Assembly (NCBI GenBank): GCA_964036155.1
Contig: OZ038423.1
Span: forward strand, 3,177,249-3,241,248
Length of the DNA: 64,000 nucleotides
Origin: Diploscapter coronatus
Lineage: Eukaryota; Nematoda; Chromadorea; Rhabditida; Rhabditidae
Direction: 5' to 3'
Shown piece after piece: positions 42,701-55,849 of the stretch (positions are counted from its first letter, which is position 1; every line of letters starts with the position of its first letter). The translations under genes were made by a program, and so were the position numbers. Under the pieces are notes generated by a model, which searched no databases, was not told where the DNA came from, and saw nothing but the letters and a program-made list of their open reading frames with translations.

Positions 42701-45700
42701 AATGCAGCTTCAATTATCGGAACCAATTATTTTTCAGATGAAAAAGATAATCAGCAGTTGTATGACTTTGGTAGAAATTTGCGAGTTTTCTTAAAACCGA
42801 AATCAGCAATTAAACGAGAGCTTAAAGAATGATTATGTGATACGATAGAAAAAGCGAATTCGGGGTATTGTGAATAAGAGATTTTGCACGAATGAGTTTT
42901 TCTTTCATTAATGAATATTTTTAATGGATACTAATGAGGCTTAATCCTATAAAATTTTGGGACATAAATTTTAATTTTAATTCACGAAAAAGTGATAGAA
43001 TAGAAACTAATAAAATACTACGATATTTGGTTTTTTGAAACATATCAAGGATAGAAATTGAAAACTCTCTTAAAGACTCCAAATATCCTCCTTTAACAAG
43101 AGGTTAAATTTCTAGAAAATAATGAAATGTCTCTTCCAATAGCTAAACTGCTAAACGGATGACTTGTCAGTGGCGTGCTGGTTCGAAGTCGGACTCATTG
43201 ACTTCAGACCAAGGAGACGCTCTCAGATATGCTTGGAAATGCCCTCGGATGGGTGCCGATTAATTGAAACGAGCCGGGGCAAACGCTGCAAAGATGGCAG
43301 TCTACCGATAGAGCGATAGGCCTGGCGACAGGGCAGAGCTGACTGGAAGGGGTAGAGCTCATTAACCCAACCAAGTGAGAATAGGGACAGGGGGAGAAGC
43401 AATAAAGGCGAGATCCGTGAAGATACCGGAGTTGAGAGGTGTCAAATGGATGTGGGTTTGGCATTTCGCGAGTAAACTAGAATAAGAGCAAGAAAAGGCA
43501 ATGAATGAGCGGCTTACATAGAATATTAGAAGGAGAATTTTTGATGCTGAAAAAATGATCAAGAGATAAGTTTCAAATTTTTCGACATTGAATTATCCTC
43601 AAAATATACGTTATAGACGGTTAAATGAATATAAAATATGATAAATTTCAATAAAAACGAACGAGCGTTGGAATTATAAAATGCCACATTGATAAAGAAA
43701 TACGAAACTTATAGAAATGATCAAAACCAATCTTTCTGCGGTCTAAATACCCAAGAGTACGCTATTGTTCGACTACAAAGCACCGAATATTTCGTCAATC
43801 CTCAATTGCTTTTGAAAAATCGCTTCCTGCCGATTCACAGGTTGGCGTTCCTTTTCGGCAGAAGAATCCACAAAATGCGTCTGAAAAGATTAGGCAGGAA
43901 GGGAGGAACAATACGGCAAATATCCTAGATCTCACAAAACCCGTCTAATTGCCTCGGACCAAACGATATGGGTCTAATCTCGATAGGATTATCATTTTAT
44001 CATTATCCCCGGTAGCAGAGAAGTCGTGCAAAACGAGAAATACGCGGGAAAAGTTCCTGTTAATCTGGAACTAGGAAGGGAAATTGGACAAAAGCAATGT
44101 GCAAAGTGGATATGCCGGATAATCCGCTGGTAGTATAGGGGATTCCAATGCCAAAAATGCAGTGCCGTATTCAGGGTGGGATTAGAGAGGGTATGATAAT
44201 ATAAGAGCGAAAGATCGAGAGATGCAAAGTGGTATCCCAATATCATCATGAAATCAAAGAGAAAGTAATCAGAAAGTCTTTTGAATTTTCTGTGCAATGA
44301 ACCGAGCAATTGAAAGGTAATCTGCTCAGCGGAGATTCATCTCGAAGACTTAACGAAACATGCTAACCAGAAGAAGAAATACAAACCATTGTTTGGACGC
44401 TAATCCGAACTAGTGGAAATTCATCCATGGTAGAATTTCGTAGGAAAAAACATACGAAAGTTCTGCAAAAACAAGCAAACTATAATACATATATTCAGTT
44501 ATAATTTCTTGGAATACGATGATCGCATAATAAAAGTACCTTATGCAGCTGCAAGTCGAAATTTTAGTTTTTGAGTAAAGAGTCAATATAGTGATTTGAA
44601 TGAAGATAGTTTGAAATAAGTCAATTTTATAAACCTAAATGACGAGCAGTCGATTGATAATTTCTCAATTTTGTGCAAGAGAAATTTGGAACGTATTTAA
44701 TAAATTCAAAAATGCGTCGAAATGTTTACTTGACCGATGTGTGGCGCAGAACTTTCGTTCTAAAATTATTCGCGTGTCTAGACTTCGGCTGAGAACTCGA
44801 CCAAAATTCCGAAATTCTCTTCAATCCCTGATTTTCGTCCATCATCGCTACCCAACAGTTTATCGGCCTAACGGTAATCCTCCGCGTCTTTCATATTTTC
44901 TTCCATTTGTCGCAGAATTAGAGCTTTCTCTTCGTCTGTTTGATAATGCCCTCTGAAGATGTCCCCTTTGAACGAAGGAAACCTATTTTTTTACTTTGCA
45001 AAAATATCGAGACTTATTTTCGGTTTCAATTTTATCTAGCTAAAGGAGAACTACAAGGCACTAAATCAAAATGAGAATCCTTACTCTAATGAAAATTTAA
45101 TACCAATCGAACGGACTACAGGAATTTTGTATCGTAAGATTGGAGCAAAATTTTTGATAAAATTAGACAAATCATGTTTAGGGCTTAGCATTTTGGGTAT
45201 GATTAGTACCCGGACACGAACATGGACCCCGTGTTTTGTTCGACCAAGGACACGATAACGCGATAAAATACACGCCGTGTTCGTATCCGTGTCAAGGCGC
45301 CAACCCTGACTATGTTTCAGGTCAAAATAAATATCGAAAGTGTTTTTATTTCATCAATTAAAGCCATATTCTCAAAGCAAGATACAAAATACCATACATC
45401 AAGACGATAAGAATCCCTATTGCTAATGATGATAATTTGATAGTTTTCGCTAAACTGGACTAATATTTATAGCCACTTCCTTTTTCTTTTTGGATCCAAC
45501 AGAGAAGCTCCAAACCAATGTGCCGTTGGAAGCCAAACGCTTATCTGCGGAATATCGGGGATAATCGAAATTCTGCGATTTTCGCTGGTTGTCGGCAGAA
45601 AGAAGCCAATCTGCGGCAAGCGTGCTCAAATCGTAAATTCGAGTAGAACCTGCTCAAACGCGAAAATGCGAAACCAATTCCATTCAAATACAGAGGTAAG

Positions 45701-47535
45701 CCGATTTCAACTTGGATCACTGGAATCTTACGCCCAAAGCACCTTAGATTAGATGATGGAACGAGATGAGTATTGAGGTATTTAGGCTGGAAAAGGAGAA
45801 ATCGAGAATTTCGAGAAGTGACGTAGAATAAGTGAATCTGAACCCGAGAATATTTTGCCTAAAATTTTAGTGCTCAAGTTGCTGAGGAAAATGCAGAAAA
45901 TAATCAAGATTTCTTAGTAAAAATATGTTGAGTATGACTCTGAGATCAAACAATATTTTCTGCGTCTCAATTCAAAATTTTTGATAAGAAACCCGCAATT
46001 TCTCTAAACCCAACAATATATCTCAACCAGTGATTTGGACGGTGTTATGCAATCTCGCGGAGGGGCGCTAAATTACTGATTATGAAAGGGGCATCGCTGG
46101 CAGTGGGCATTGGAGCTGCCCGAGAGAAGAATATGGGAAGGCTAGGGACAAGTCGCTATCAAATTATAGAGCAGCACAAATGAGGAGGACTGGAGGTGAC
46201 AGACCCAGTCAAGTCTGGGCGTGAAATAAGTGAAATGAGCCACTCGAAGTGGTCGACGAGAAAACAAGATGAAGAAGATATGCAATTGAGATGGGTAAAT
46301 GGCATAAATAGGGAAATTTTGAGCATGGTGAAGTGAAGATAAAGATGAAATATAAATCAGGGAAAGTTTTGATGAAACGTTTCAGAATTAAAGATGTTAA
46401 TGAGAATAGGTGATAAATACAATTGTCCTTTGCCACTGTATTCAAAAAAGTTGAATAAAGTTTCGCTGTATGTTTCACAGATTTGCTTGGAATAATCATA
46501 AGTAACTTCGATGATGACGATAGTGGGTGCGAACGAATAATGAAAATGCCGATAGGACAAGTTAGAATGCAAAAAATTCGTTTCGTCCTTTAGCAATGAG
46601 TTGTCCTCTCAGATAGGTGGAAGGAGAATGAAACAGCTTTCGACTCGACTCTTCATAGTCAGTTGGATTAGCTGCCGGGGAACTGCTGGGTTTGTAAAAG
46701 ACACCCGATACCTGGACGCCTGACCGCTGGCAGGCAAAATGCATCCAACTTGCTCTGCCTCCTTCCTTGCAGCGGTGCATTGGGCTCTGCCAACCACAGG
46801 AAGGAGAAGATGATCGTCTTTTCCATCTTTTGTAAAATTAAGAATCGAGTTTAGGATGATAGTCCAATTTGACAAGTTTAAGACGGCGATATCTCTCAAA
46901 CAGATTTCGGATTCAGATTGACATTAGAAATCACCAAGATTTGCAACAGAAATCGATGTGAGAATCAAAACTTGTAAAGCTGTCTCTTAGATTCTGGTCA
47001 AACACTTCTGGCATTCATTGAATCCTGTCAGCACCAGAAGAAACCAGATCATCCTCCTGTCAACTTTTCTGTCATCCTGCAAACTCAGGCCAAAAGTCCA
47101 TGTCAAGACTGACATCTCCAGATGCACTGGAAGACGTTATAGTTTGATAGGAAAGCAAATAAACACGTGTCGGGGGCTAATGAATGGAAATGGGGACAGG
47201 GAACGCTGGAGAGAAATTTGAAAGAAAACTTTGATTTTATGAAGCCTGTTTTGAAAAAAGACCATGCTAGGATTCAAGTAATACGAAGACAGATAGGAGC
47301 AAACTTTAACAATTCGGTAAATATTAGGAGCCTAACTATTGCAAATTTTGACGATACGTTTCGGAATAAATGTAGGCAAGTGTCAGAATTTCAAGGTAGT
47401 ACGAGAAGAAGATGCCGTCTTAATAATTGGACTTTTGAATTAAAATGTCAAATAGTTCTAAAGATCAGTATTCTTCCGCATTTATTGTATACGGTAATGT
47501 TCTAAACGACAAGTGATAAGTGGCGCCAGATATGA

Positions 47536-47679
47536 TATCCCCAATGTTGGTTTGATTCCCTATCTGCATATCTCTTCAAAACAGGGGTGATCCACCATGA
47601 CCTTTTCTCAATCGGCCACCATAACTTCGGCAAGAAGATTTACAAGCCCCAACATTGCGCGATCATCGCGGTGGAATAG
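47536..47679 (+). pseudogene. Isolated coding-like fragment without start codon
   Basis: A 47-codon open frame ending at TAG 47677-47679, with strongly coding-like C/G-ending codons in otherwise AT-rich DNA. The second half reads VIHHDLFSIGHHNFGKK then IYKPQHCAIIAVE. Just before it, another frame (about 47520-47582) is equally coding-like (ARYDIPNVGLIPYLHISS), and the frames join if one base is gained or lost near the G-run at 47583-47586. There is no ATG, and the acceptor-like AACAG lacks a T-rich tract. I do not recognise the protein. A decayed gene or retrocopy fragment is most likely; a terminal exon is the alternative. Confidence 0.4.
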
Positions 47680-48845
47680 GAGAAGATGAAGATAGCAAAA
47701 TAAACGTTCCATAAAGGGGGAATCGTAATGACTAATTATATGAAAATCGAGAAATCGAGTACTCTTAAGATTTTATTTTTCAATTTATAAATGTCTCGGA
47801 AAATAACATATCATATGAACATGGTAAAAGTGAATTGATATGTATGTGTCTCTGGAACTAAATAATCTTCAATGAACCTTCTGAACCATTATATTGAATA
47901 CCGTAAAACAATATATGAGATGAGATGAAGAGGTAGCAATAAACGAATCATTTAGGTGAAATCATGATTTTCAGCAAAGTGCATAGTCTTTATGTAATTT
48001 ACTGAAGCAGAAAGTTGCACAAGGATAACAATTCTTGCGATCAAATGAATAATCCCATCACACAATTCATGAAAAGGATATCCTACTTTACTTTAACATT
48101 TTGAAGCATCTTTTGTCAAATCTGCTTGATAAACAACGAACTTCCTGGTTTGAAAATGCGGCATGATAGAGATCGAGCAAGAAGGCTCAAGGGATAATTG
48201 CGAATTTTCTAATCTTCCTATCAGACTCCTGCAACGCTTATCTTATCTCTCACTAGTTCGTTTATAGTTTTTAGAGAAACTAGTTTGCTCCCCATTGTTG
48301 CAAAATAGCATATTTTCGAAACTATTGAAATCTATCTGCGTTTTAAGGAATTATAGGACTATAAGTAGATGATAGCATAAGTAATCTCTAATCTACTGTA
48401 GGAGAATAGATTCTATTCAAAGAACGATTTAAAAGAGAATTAAGTCTGAAAATAATGAAAGACTAAAATCTTTGGGGACTTGGATGGATCAAGAATGATC
48501 AGTTCCACTTAAAACCTTTGCACCAAAGAAAGTCCGTATCGATATGAATTGATCTGTCGCTTCTTGCATATGATATGCTGAAATGCTTGAAAATCGCAGG
48601 GACGTTTCATTTGTCTGGATTGCAGTGATTTGAGCATCCTTGCCTTAGTCCTCAGTCAGTCAGGGTTTCTGCTGCTGCTGGTGTGCGGTTGGAGATACCA
48701 GCGGTTGCGTATCGGGTTACATTGGGCACATCCCCCCGAGTTGCATCCGCTACACCGCCTAATCTCTCTCCGGCCTTATCATATCTCTTATCATATCAGA
48801 TATCTTGCCTTCATCCCTACTTATCACAATCTCTAACTTCTACCT

Positions 48846-48863
48846 ACTCTCTCTCTCTCTCTC
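48846..48863 (+). repeat. CT dinucleotide microsatellite
   Basis: About nine tandem CT units followed by CGCGCTCTCC. It is the clearest simple repeat in the gene-poor interval. Confidence 0.8.
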
Positions 48864-51800
48864 GCGCTCTCCAAGGATATTCCAGGACCTCTACTTCTTC
48901 ATATCCTGGGTTCTCTTCATCTCCAAGCCCTCTCAGAAGAGCCTGAGATACCGAAATCTCTGAAAGCCGACTTTTATCTTTTCCCAGTTCATTTCATTTT
49001 CATTCTTTTTGCATCCGCTAGGCTTGTCGACTAGCGCGCCTGCCATTGGTGTATGATTACCAGCGCTGAGCTGAGAAGACAGGGAGCATTGGGAAGAGGA
49101 CTGAACTGAGCCGAGAGGCCGAGGGAGACAGATCCAAACTTTCCAAAGTGCAACAACCGACAAATTCAGGCAGTGGAATTGTAAAATCATAGTTTGGAAT
49201 AACGATAAAATGGATTTGAGGGATCCATGGAAATTATTTGTGGATAAATAGATCGTGAAAATCTTATGGGATAGCCATGATGATCATGCAACTGTCAGTT
49301 TGGCAAACGCCTCGATTGAGAAATTTTAGAATTGATTTTAAAGCACACCATGCATGGATAGAATATGGAATAACTTTAAAAGTGGTCTGAAATTCTGTAA
49401 AATATTTCTGAAAAAAACTCGTGTAAACGGCATTTTATCGCCTCTGACGAATCCTCTCAATATTGCTAGCTTCATATGCACCTCATCTATTGAATAAATG
49501 GTCAGAATTTGCCTACCCGTTGAAGTTAGTTGATAGGAGCCAAACCAAGTACCAAATGTCAAGAGCCACTGGATTGCTGCACTTGCCCGAGCTAGAATTA
49601 TTCAGTTTGATATTTAGCGGATGTTCACGAAATACGGATCTAGCAAAATGCGAGTAAAACTAGTAAAATTGTGACGGTTTGCATTTTTCATCAAAACAAT
49701 GAAAGGAATAAGATTTGTTGGAAAGCGAACGAGACACCTGCAGAAATGCGAAATGAGTCGGATTCGAGGAAAATCACATTATTAGCGAAATATGCACATT
49801 GAAGTGCTAAGGCGAAAACGTGAATATGAAAATATGCGGTTAATGGTAAACAAGGAACCAAGTAAGAAATTATCGATTTAGAATGAGAAGTAGGAATGTT
49901 TTCAATGTAAACTCGAGGTTAAGAGGTAAAAAATATTTTGAAGATAGAGAATGATTGCATGCGTTTCGAATAATATCTTGCTCGAGATATCATGAAATTG
50001 TGTGATGGCATAACAAGCGACCGATGAATGAAACAGAATAATCGAGTAATTGTAAAATGAATAAGTTGGAAAGAATCGTTGTTTTGAAAATGTTTCAAAA
50101 AAAAATTAGAAGCAATATGCGTCAACACGAGCAACAAATTGCTCATAGATTTCTTTGCTAAAATAAAAAAAAATTCTAAAAGTTTCAGCAAGAAGTTCAC
50201 TTTGTCAATGCGCATTTTCTGAACGCATAATTTTTAGCATCCCCATCTGCATTTGGCGATCTGCCTTTGTATCTGCGCTGCGTTAATTCTCTATTTTCTT
50301 TCCATTATTCACTCATATCCCGATGCCTTCATTCCCCCTCCTCTCGCTTTCTTCGCATTTCACTTTCGCCTTCTCTCGTCGCTGCTTACAAACAAGAATC
50401 CCCCTCCACGCTACGCGCTGTTACGACGACTTTCGCCTCGCGCGATTTTTCACAAAGCAGTGAAATCGTCGTCGAGTGCCTTCTTGCATTTTCAGCAGCG
50501 TGAATTGAATAAGCATCCAGATTTTTGCGCGCGCGAGAGAGGAGTTTTTTGTGCGACGTTCAAAAGCGCACGCTTAATTGAAATGAGAGTGCGCGCTGTT
50601 CGAAAACTCCAAACAGGATACGCGACAAAAATAGATTTTCGGAGTGAGATCGCCCCTAATGAAAATCAATATTTTTAGAGGAGGACGAGATTTTGAGGGA
50701 CTGTAATAAGTCACATTTTTAGACATGAGAGAGTAAACTAAATTATGTTTCAAAAATATTCATGATTCGGAATAGTTTTAGAAAAATGATTTGTGACATC
50801 TTGTGTTTCCCCGAATCTAATAAAAATACAGGCTTTCGAAAATCACTAGATTCTTACTAGCGTCGTAGCTTGAATAGTCTGATAATTAGGGTCGGTTGAT
50901 TGGAAAAGTGAATTTTAATGATAAGTGAAGTGATATGTTATGAAGACAGTCATTGATTGTGCTCATTTGGGTGATAAGAAAAAATGCAAAGACAAACTCA
51001 CAGATGGAGAGTTTGGTCTGAGATAAAATTGATAAGCAAATGGTGAGGAAACGATGTGAAAAGCGTAAACACATTTTCGCATGAATAATGAAAGTGATTG
51101 CAATTCGCTTATGACTTTTATGGAACTTGACATCAAAATCATTACGAGTTTAAGGTGCCGCGTAAAATATGCTAAAAGATAATGTGCATCGGTGCAAATT
51201 TTTATAATATCATTGTGTTGATTGCTGGAACTGCAATAAATAAAAATAAGATGAAAATGATCCCCGGGCTCATAACTCTTATGGAACTTTACATGAAAAC
51301 CATAATGATTTTCTAATATGGTGCAAAAATTTGTGGATCAGTGAAGACTCGTTGCATTGGTATTGACTTTGCAGTAAGCGAGCTATATACAGAACAATCG
51401 TCACAGCTGTGCAACTTTAGGTGAATTTTCTATGTCAATCTACAGACAAAGTACAACTGTCACCTTCAAAGTACAAGCCCGTTTTATGGATTTTCGAATA
51501 AGTGAGCTCGAGTGCAGAATTGAGAATTTATATTGGTCTAAATAATTTAGGAAGAGCTTAGAAAAGTCGTTAAAGTTTGAAAACATCTGGATATGCTTCA
51601 GAAAAATCGAAAGGATAATAGGTGAAATTTTGAAAATTGATTATAATGAAAATTGTGTACACAAAATACATTTGAAATTTTTCAAACAATAAAAAATAAA
51701 AGATGAAAAATTCATAAATGAGAATGAAGAAAGAGAATGTGTCGCGACTGAAGAATAAAAATTCGAAAAGCGAAAAAAATGACCCCGAAAATCGAGACTT

Positions 51801-53745
51801 TTTGCTAGCAGATCGTGAAAAAAGCATGTGGAAATTGAGAAAATGGACCGAATGTTGAAATGAGCCTAGGCAAAGTTCGGTGAAAAATACGAAGTGAAAA
51901 TAAATTAGACATAGAAAACCAAACAAGCAAGCAAATACAGAGAACCATTTAAGTGTCAAACCTTCACAAGAATCGAAATAATTTCAAAGATTATATTAGG
52001 TAACAAAATTCAAGACAAATGGAATTTTGTCATGGATTTTCTAATCGGCTTCAAAAATTCAAAAAGGATTCAAATTTATTCAGCTCCAATAGTGGGTGAG
52101 ACAGAGATATCTCATGGCAAAAAAGTTGTTACGAATATTGCGCAGATTAGTTACTTTAGGTTAGAAAATGAACTTCGGATACCATATTATGTATCCGTAT
52201 TCTTAAATTGCATTTTTTACAGGATAAGTAATCGAAAAATTTACGTTTCACTTTTTTAGATTAGAAAAATTCCCCATAGTGATCAGCAAAAGTGTTGAAA
52301 ATATGAAGGATGCCAGTGGACAAATCGACAGAATGTGATGAAAATCGAAGATAAGATAACGATTTGGAGTAGAAACATTTTAGAAATTGGCTGGCGAATG
52401 GGTGGAATTAATCGAAATGAAAGAAATTTTTGAGAGTGTCGTGAGAAAGTCTTCCCGATGCTCGCAGAGATGACATTTGATAAAACTAAAGAGATAAAGT
52501 AACTTTGAGTTATTGAGTGGTTATAAAAAGCGCTGGACGAGCAAATCTCGAATAAATTTGAAAATATTTCGTTTTCTGCAACGTAACGATATAATCAATA
52601 AATAATTCGACGATGCTAAAGTTAGTTTTATGTGTAAGAATTGCTCGACAAACTACTAGGCAAAATGGGTTAAAAGTTGCAAATTTCGAGGAACTTATCA
52701 AATTCGAAAATAATCGTGTTCAAATAAGAAGTAGAAAAAGTCTTTCTAACACAACGTACTAGACACTAGAGTTTGCGTTCACGAAGACGAGCTTTGTTTC
52801 ACCGAAAGTTCGAAGAGAATTGTATCCAACGTTGAAAGCTAGAAAATGAAAGTCATCTCGGATGATCCACTCTAATCCCAACTCTGTTCTTAATAACGTC
52901 AGGCGTTCGTGCAAAAAGCGCTCCTCGTCTATATTTTGCCTCGCAAAGGAGACATTCACATTCGCTTGTAAAGCGGGGCAGCATGAAAAATGGAAAGTGG
53001 AAAGGCGAAAATGAACGAACAAAGACGCAGGACATTAGCAGAAAAGGGTAGGGGGAGGACAGAGTGCGCAAATGTCGCGCCTTGTGGAAATTCAGGCTCC
53101 GAAAATATCGCAGCCCATTTTCCGAGGGCTATATTTCATCAGAAAATAAAACACGCGATCGTTTTGGCGAAGAAACGAAAGAGAAAGTGAGATTTGAATG
53201 AAAACGAAAGGACACACACACAGGAGGGAATAAGGAGATGGACGGAATTAGAGAAATGAGAGGAGGAGAAAGGACGCAGAGTAAGGAAAATGACTCGCCG
53301 ACTCTGTGATGGGAACATGAAAATAAACATTCGAACAACGCGCAAATGGCAGTGCTATGCGCGGTTGTGAACCTTCGAAAGGTGATTTATCGAAGTATGG
53401 AAAGCGTGAGATATTTCATAGACAAGAAAGAATAGGGCAGTAATGTTTGCGATTCATTTGTTCGTAAACCAAACTGTACAAATTTGTCCTAACTACTTTG
53501 ATGCCAAAAAGCAAAATTTTCTATTGCCAGAGTTATATAGGAGCATAATTAGCTCGCCGCAGGCAAAGTTAAGCTAAATTACTATCTGTAGGTCAAATTT
53601 TCAATTAAGAATTTCTCAAATCGAACCGTAAACATCCCTGAAATGGAGATTATCATCTCAAGTTGTAAGAAATTGGATAAGATGCCTATTTTGATATCGC
53701 TCGTTTCTCTGCTAACTTTTGATTATTTTCACTATTTTAGACAAC

Positions 53746-53866
53746 CTGGAAAAGTAGTCACAATAGTTGCTTCGTTGCATAAGAAATAGTAAAGGAAGAT
53801 AATCTTTTCCCTAACAACCTATACTATTTTGCACGCAACGATGCTAGGATGCAATTAGTTTTCCAA
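53746..53866. other. Long imperfect hairpin, related to 5268-5377 (copy 2)
   Basis: The left arm CTGGAAAAGTAGTCACAATA, then GTTGCTTCGTTGCATAAGAA and ATAGTAAAGG, pairs with the right arm CCTATACTATTTTGCACGCA, then ACGATGCTAGG up to GTTTTCCAA, giving a stem of about 48 positions with scattered mismatches. The loop GAAGATAATCTTTTCCCTAACA nearly matches the loop of the hairpin at 5268-5377. It lies about 90 bases upstream of a TATA box. A miRNA precursor or a palindromic MITE would both fit. Confidence 0.5.
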
Positions 53867-53956
53867 ATTATTCTATTTAGACATTTAGGTTCAGTTTCAT
53901 TTTATGTTTTCACTCGAAGCATTTTTTGTAAACATATTTCTGATGAACATTATGTG

Positions 53957-53964
53957 TATAAATA
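53957..53964 (+). promoter_or_regulatory. TATA box upstream of mini-gene candidate
   Basis: TATAAATA, with a CTCTACCTGTTCCGTTCAGT stretch about 30 bases downstream that could hold the transcription start. It would drive the candidate gene at 54259-54788, whose ATG is about 300 bases away. An acceptor-like AAATTTCAG at about 54130-54138 could end a leader intron or receive a spliced leader. Confidence 0.35.
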
Positions 53965-54258
53965 CTCTACCTGTTCCGTTCAGTTGAAATTGTCTAGTCG
54001 TTTATTTGTTCATTGTTGATTTCATCACCTATCGGTGCCACGAAGCAGCAGCGTTCTCTGCAGTATAGAGTCATTTCCTCCCAGACTCAGCAACGCTTTC
54101 AATTAATATTTTATTTTTTTTAATTATAAAATTTCAGATCTCATAATCTAAAATTTGACATTGTCTGTCTAAATCAGACATATTCAGCGATCTAAATTTG
54201 CGAACATTTCTATGAATTCAACAAAACTCAAAGCACTAACCTTACCATTAACATTTCT

Positions 54259-54788
54259 ATGGAACAGTGGAGTTTCTGCATTTTAGGGGTAAGTCCATTG
54301 ATACTATTTAATCAAATCTTCTGACAAGTTTTCCGAATATGGGCATAAGACAAACATGAAAAACCATTAATGGTATTTGAAATATTCTAATCAATCGCAT
54401 AAACACTAACAATAAATAATGAAAACTAACTAGAAAGTATCCTTGAATAAGTGGTTTTTATAAACTACACCATTAAATTACGTGCTACAGTACGGCAATG
54501 GAAACCCTTAATTTGACTATTTACTATTATCTTTGAATTTACACTAAAATGATAAATGCCAATTATCACTCAATTCAATGACTCTGGCTCTATATCTGAA
54601 GATTTTTTTTGATAATCAAACAGCGCAAATGAATATAAGCGCTATTATGACACCCGCGTTAAAATTTAAAATGGTGCAACTTTCAGGACGTAATTTTTAT
54701 TGGTTTGATTACGGAAGGGGTAGAAGAGGAAACGTCTAAGCTTTTCGATCAACCAAATGATCCCATTTATCATGTTATTAAAGATTGA
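54259..54788 (+). CDS. Candidate two-exon mini-gene (43 residues), unknown function
   Basis: Exon 54259-54288 (MEQWSFCILG, donor GTAAGT) joins in phase to 54687-54788 (starting DVIFIGLITEG, acceptor ACTTTCAG) and ends in TGA. The product would have a hydrophobic N-terminal half across the splice (FCILGDVIFIGLI) and a charged tail (EEETSKLF, DQPNDP), like a small membrane or secreted peptide. An upstream ATG at 54211 opens an overlapping 24-codon frame (MNSTKLKALTLPLTFL), which could be a regulatory short frame or an alternative start. Good splice signals and a TATA box 300 bases upstream favour a gene; the short length makes chance a real possibility. Confidence 0.3.
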
Positions 54789-55849
54789 TTTTCGAATAGT
54801 TACTTACTCCGAAAACAAATAAATATTCATTTAAAATTAAAGAAAATAAATAAACCAAAGAATAAGACTGGTCAGTTGACCAAAATGGAATAGTCACCAG
54901 GAGTTATACCGTAAACAATTTTCCATATTGCGTATTGTGAATATCTCGTTGCTAACGTTTCAGAAAGAAGCATTCGATGATTTCTTCTTATTTTTACAAG
55001 CTAGAAAAATAAGGTTTAAACGCAAAACTGCATACGAGAAAATTTAGGTCAATAACAATTGAGGGTAATAGCAACAACGAGATATTCGAAATCAGCAATA
55101 TAAAGTCGATTAAATTCTGTTACTAAAAATTGGTTTACCCGAACTGATCTTGAATAAAGAATATTTAAATTATTGCAATTTACTGATTGATATATTTGTA
55201 ATCAACAGAAAGTTACGCAATTTGAATTACTCACATCCTAGTTTTGTTATTCGATGAAACGTCACGTCTTCGGGGATCGATTAACGCGACTTTTTCGTGA
55301 GTAACGATCATCGGTCACGTCAATTTTAACTCATCACGAACAAGAATGAGAAAAGAAGAACGTTATGAAAGAGAAGGAGAGAAACGATTTGGCGAAACAC
55401 ATGACAGACAGTCTTGCGATTCTACCTTTCAGCATTCGATGCCTTCAGTCTCATTATTTTCCGCAAAGATGGGGAAACATGAATTAGTCTCCATAAAGGG
55501 AGAGTTGGATAGTGCAATGTTCACCTTTTCGTCAACTCAAATTCTTCAGTTCAATATAAATTTGTGATACTCTGTAAATCGGTCCCCGAAGTGAAACTTA
55601 TTGCTGTTTTCTCATTCTGAAATAAGCAATTCGACCGATACTTAGTTCTTCCATTTATTGACCAAAATTTCGAATTCCCATAAAATGATCCGTTTATCAT
55701 CATGAAACTATTCTGATGTAACTTCACAATCACTTGCTGAAATCACCGATTTCCAAAGATGTTGACTAATTTTCTGCAATCTCATGAATGCACCCTCGTT
55801 CCTATATAAATTTCGTCGATATCAATCAAAGTTTTTCTTTCAGATCGTT

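Larger units (their letters stand above)
36890..55849. other. 19 kb gene-poor interval
   Basis: Between the divergent ctbp-1 and CX-module genes. No multi-exon gene with consistent phases was found on either strand. Noted contents: a GC-rich block at about 38200-38560, a direct repeat at 39449-39746, an inverted ACACGA-rich sequence near 45209-45295, a coding fossil at 47536-47679, a CT microsatellite at 48846-48863, CG-rich open-frame blocks near 50250-50650 and 52840-53340, a hairpin at 53746-53866 and a possible mini-gene at 54259-54788. Long-range regulatory DNA or non-coding RNA genes are plausible. Confidence 0.4.

Noticed and set aside
43165..43190. tRNA B-box-like GGTTCGAAGTC
   Set aside because: No A box or pairing stems at the required distance.
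50253..50678. 141-codon plus-strand frame
   Set aside because: Composition follows a CG-rich block and a second frame runs through the same DNA; no domain, no exons nearby.
52759..53022. 87-codon minus-strand frame with protein-like C-terminal half
   Set aside because: The codon choice is mixed and no splice partner, start context or family was found; kept below the reporting threshold.
55346..55567. 73-codon plus-strand frame upstream of the CX gene
   Set aside because: Begins in a purine-rich run and lacks splice continuity with either the mini-gene or the CX gene.
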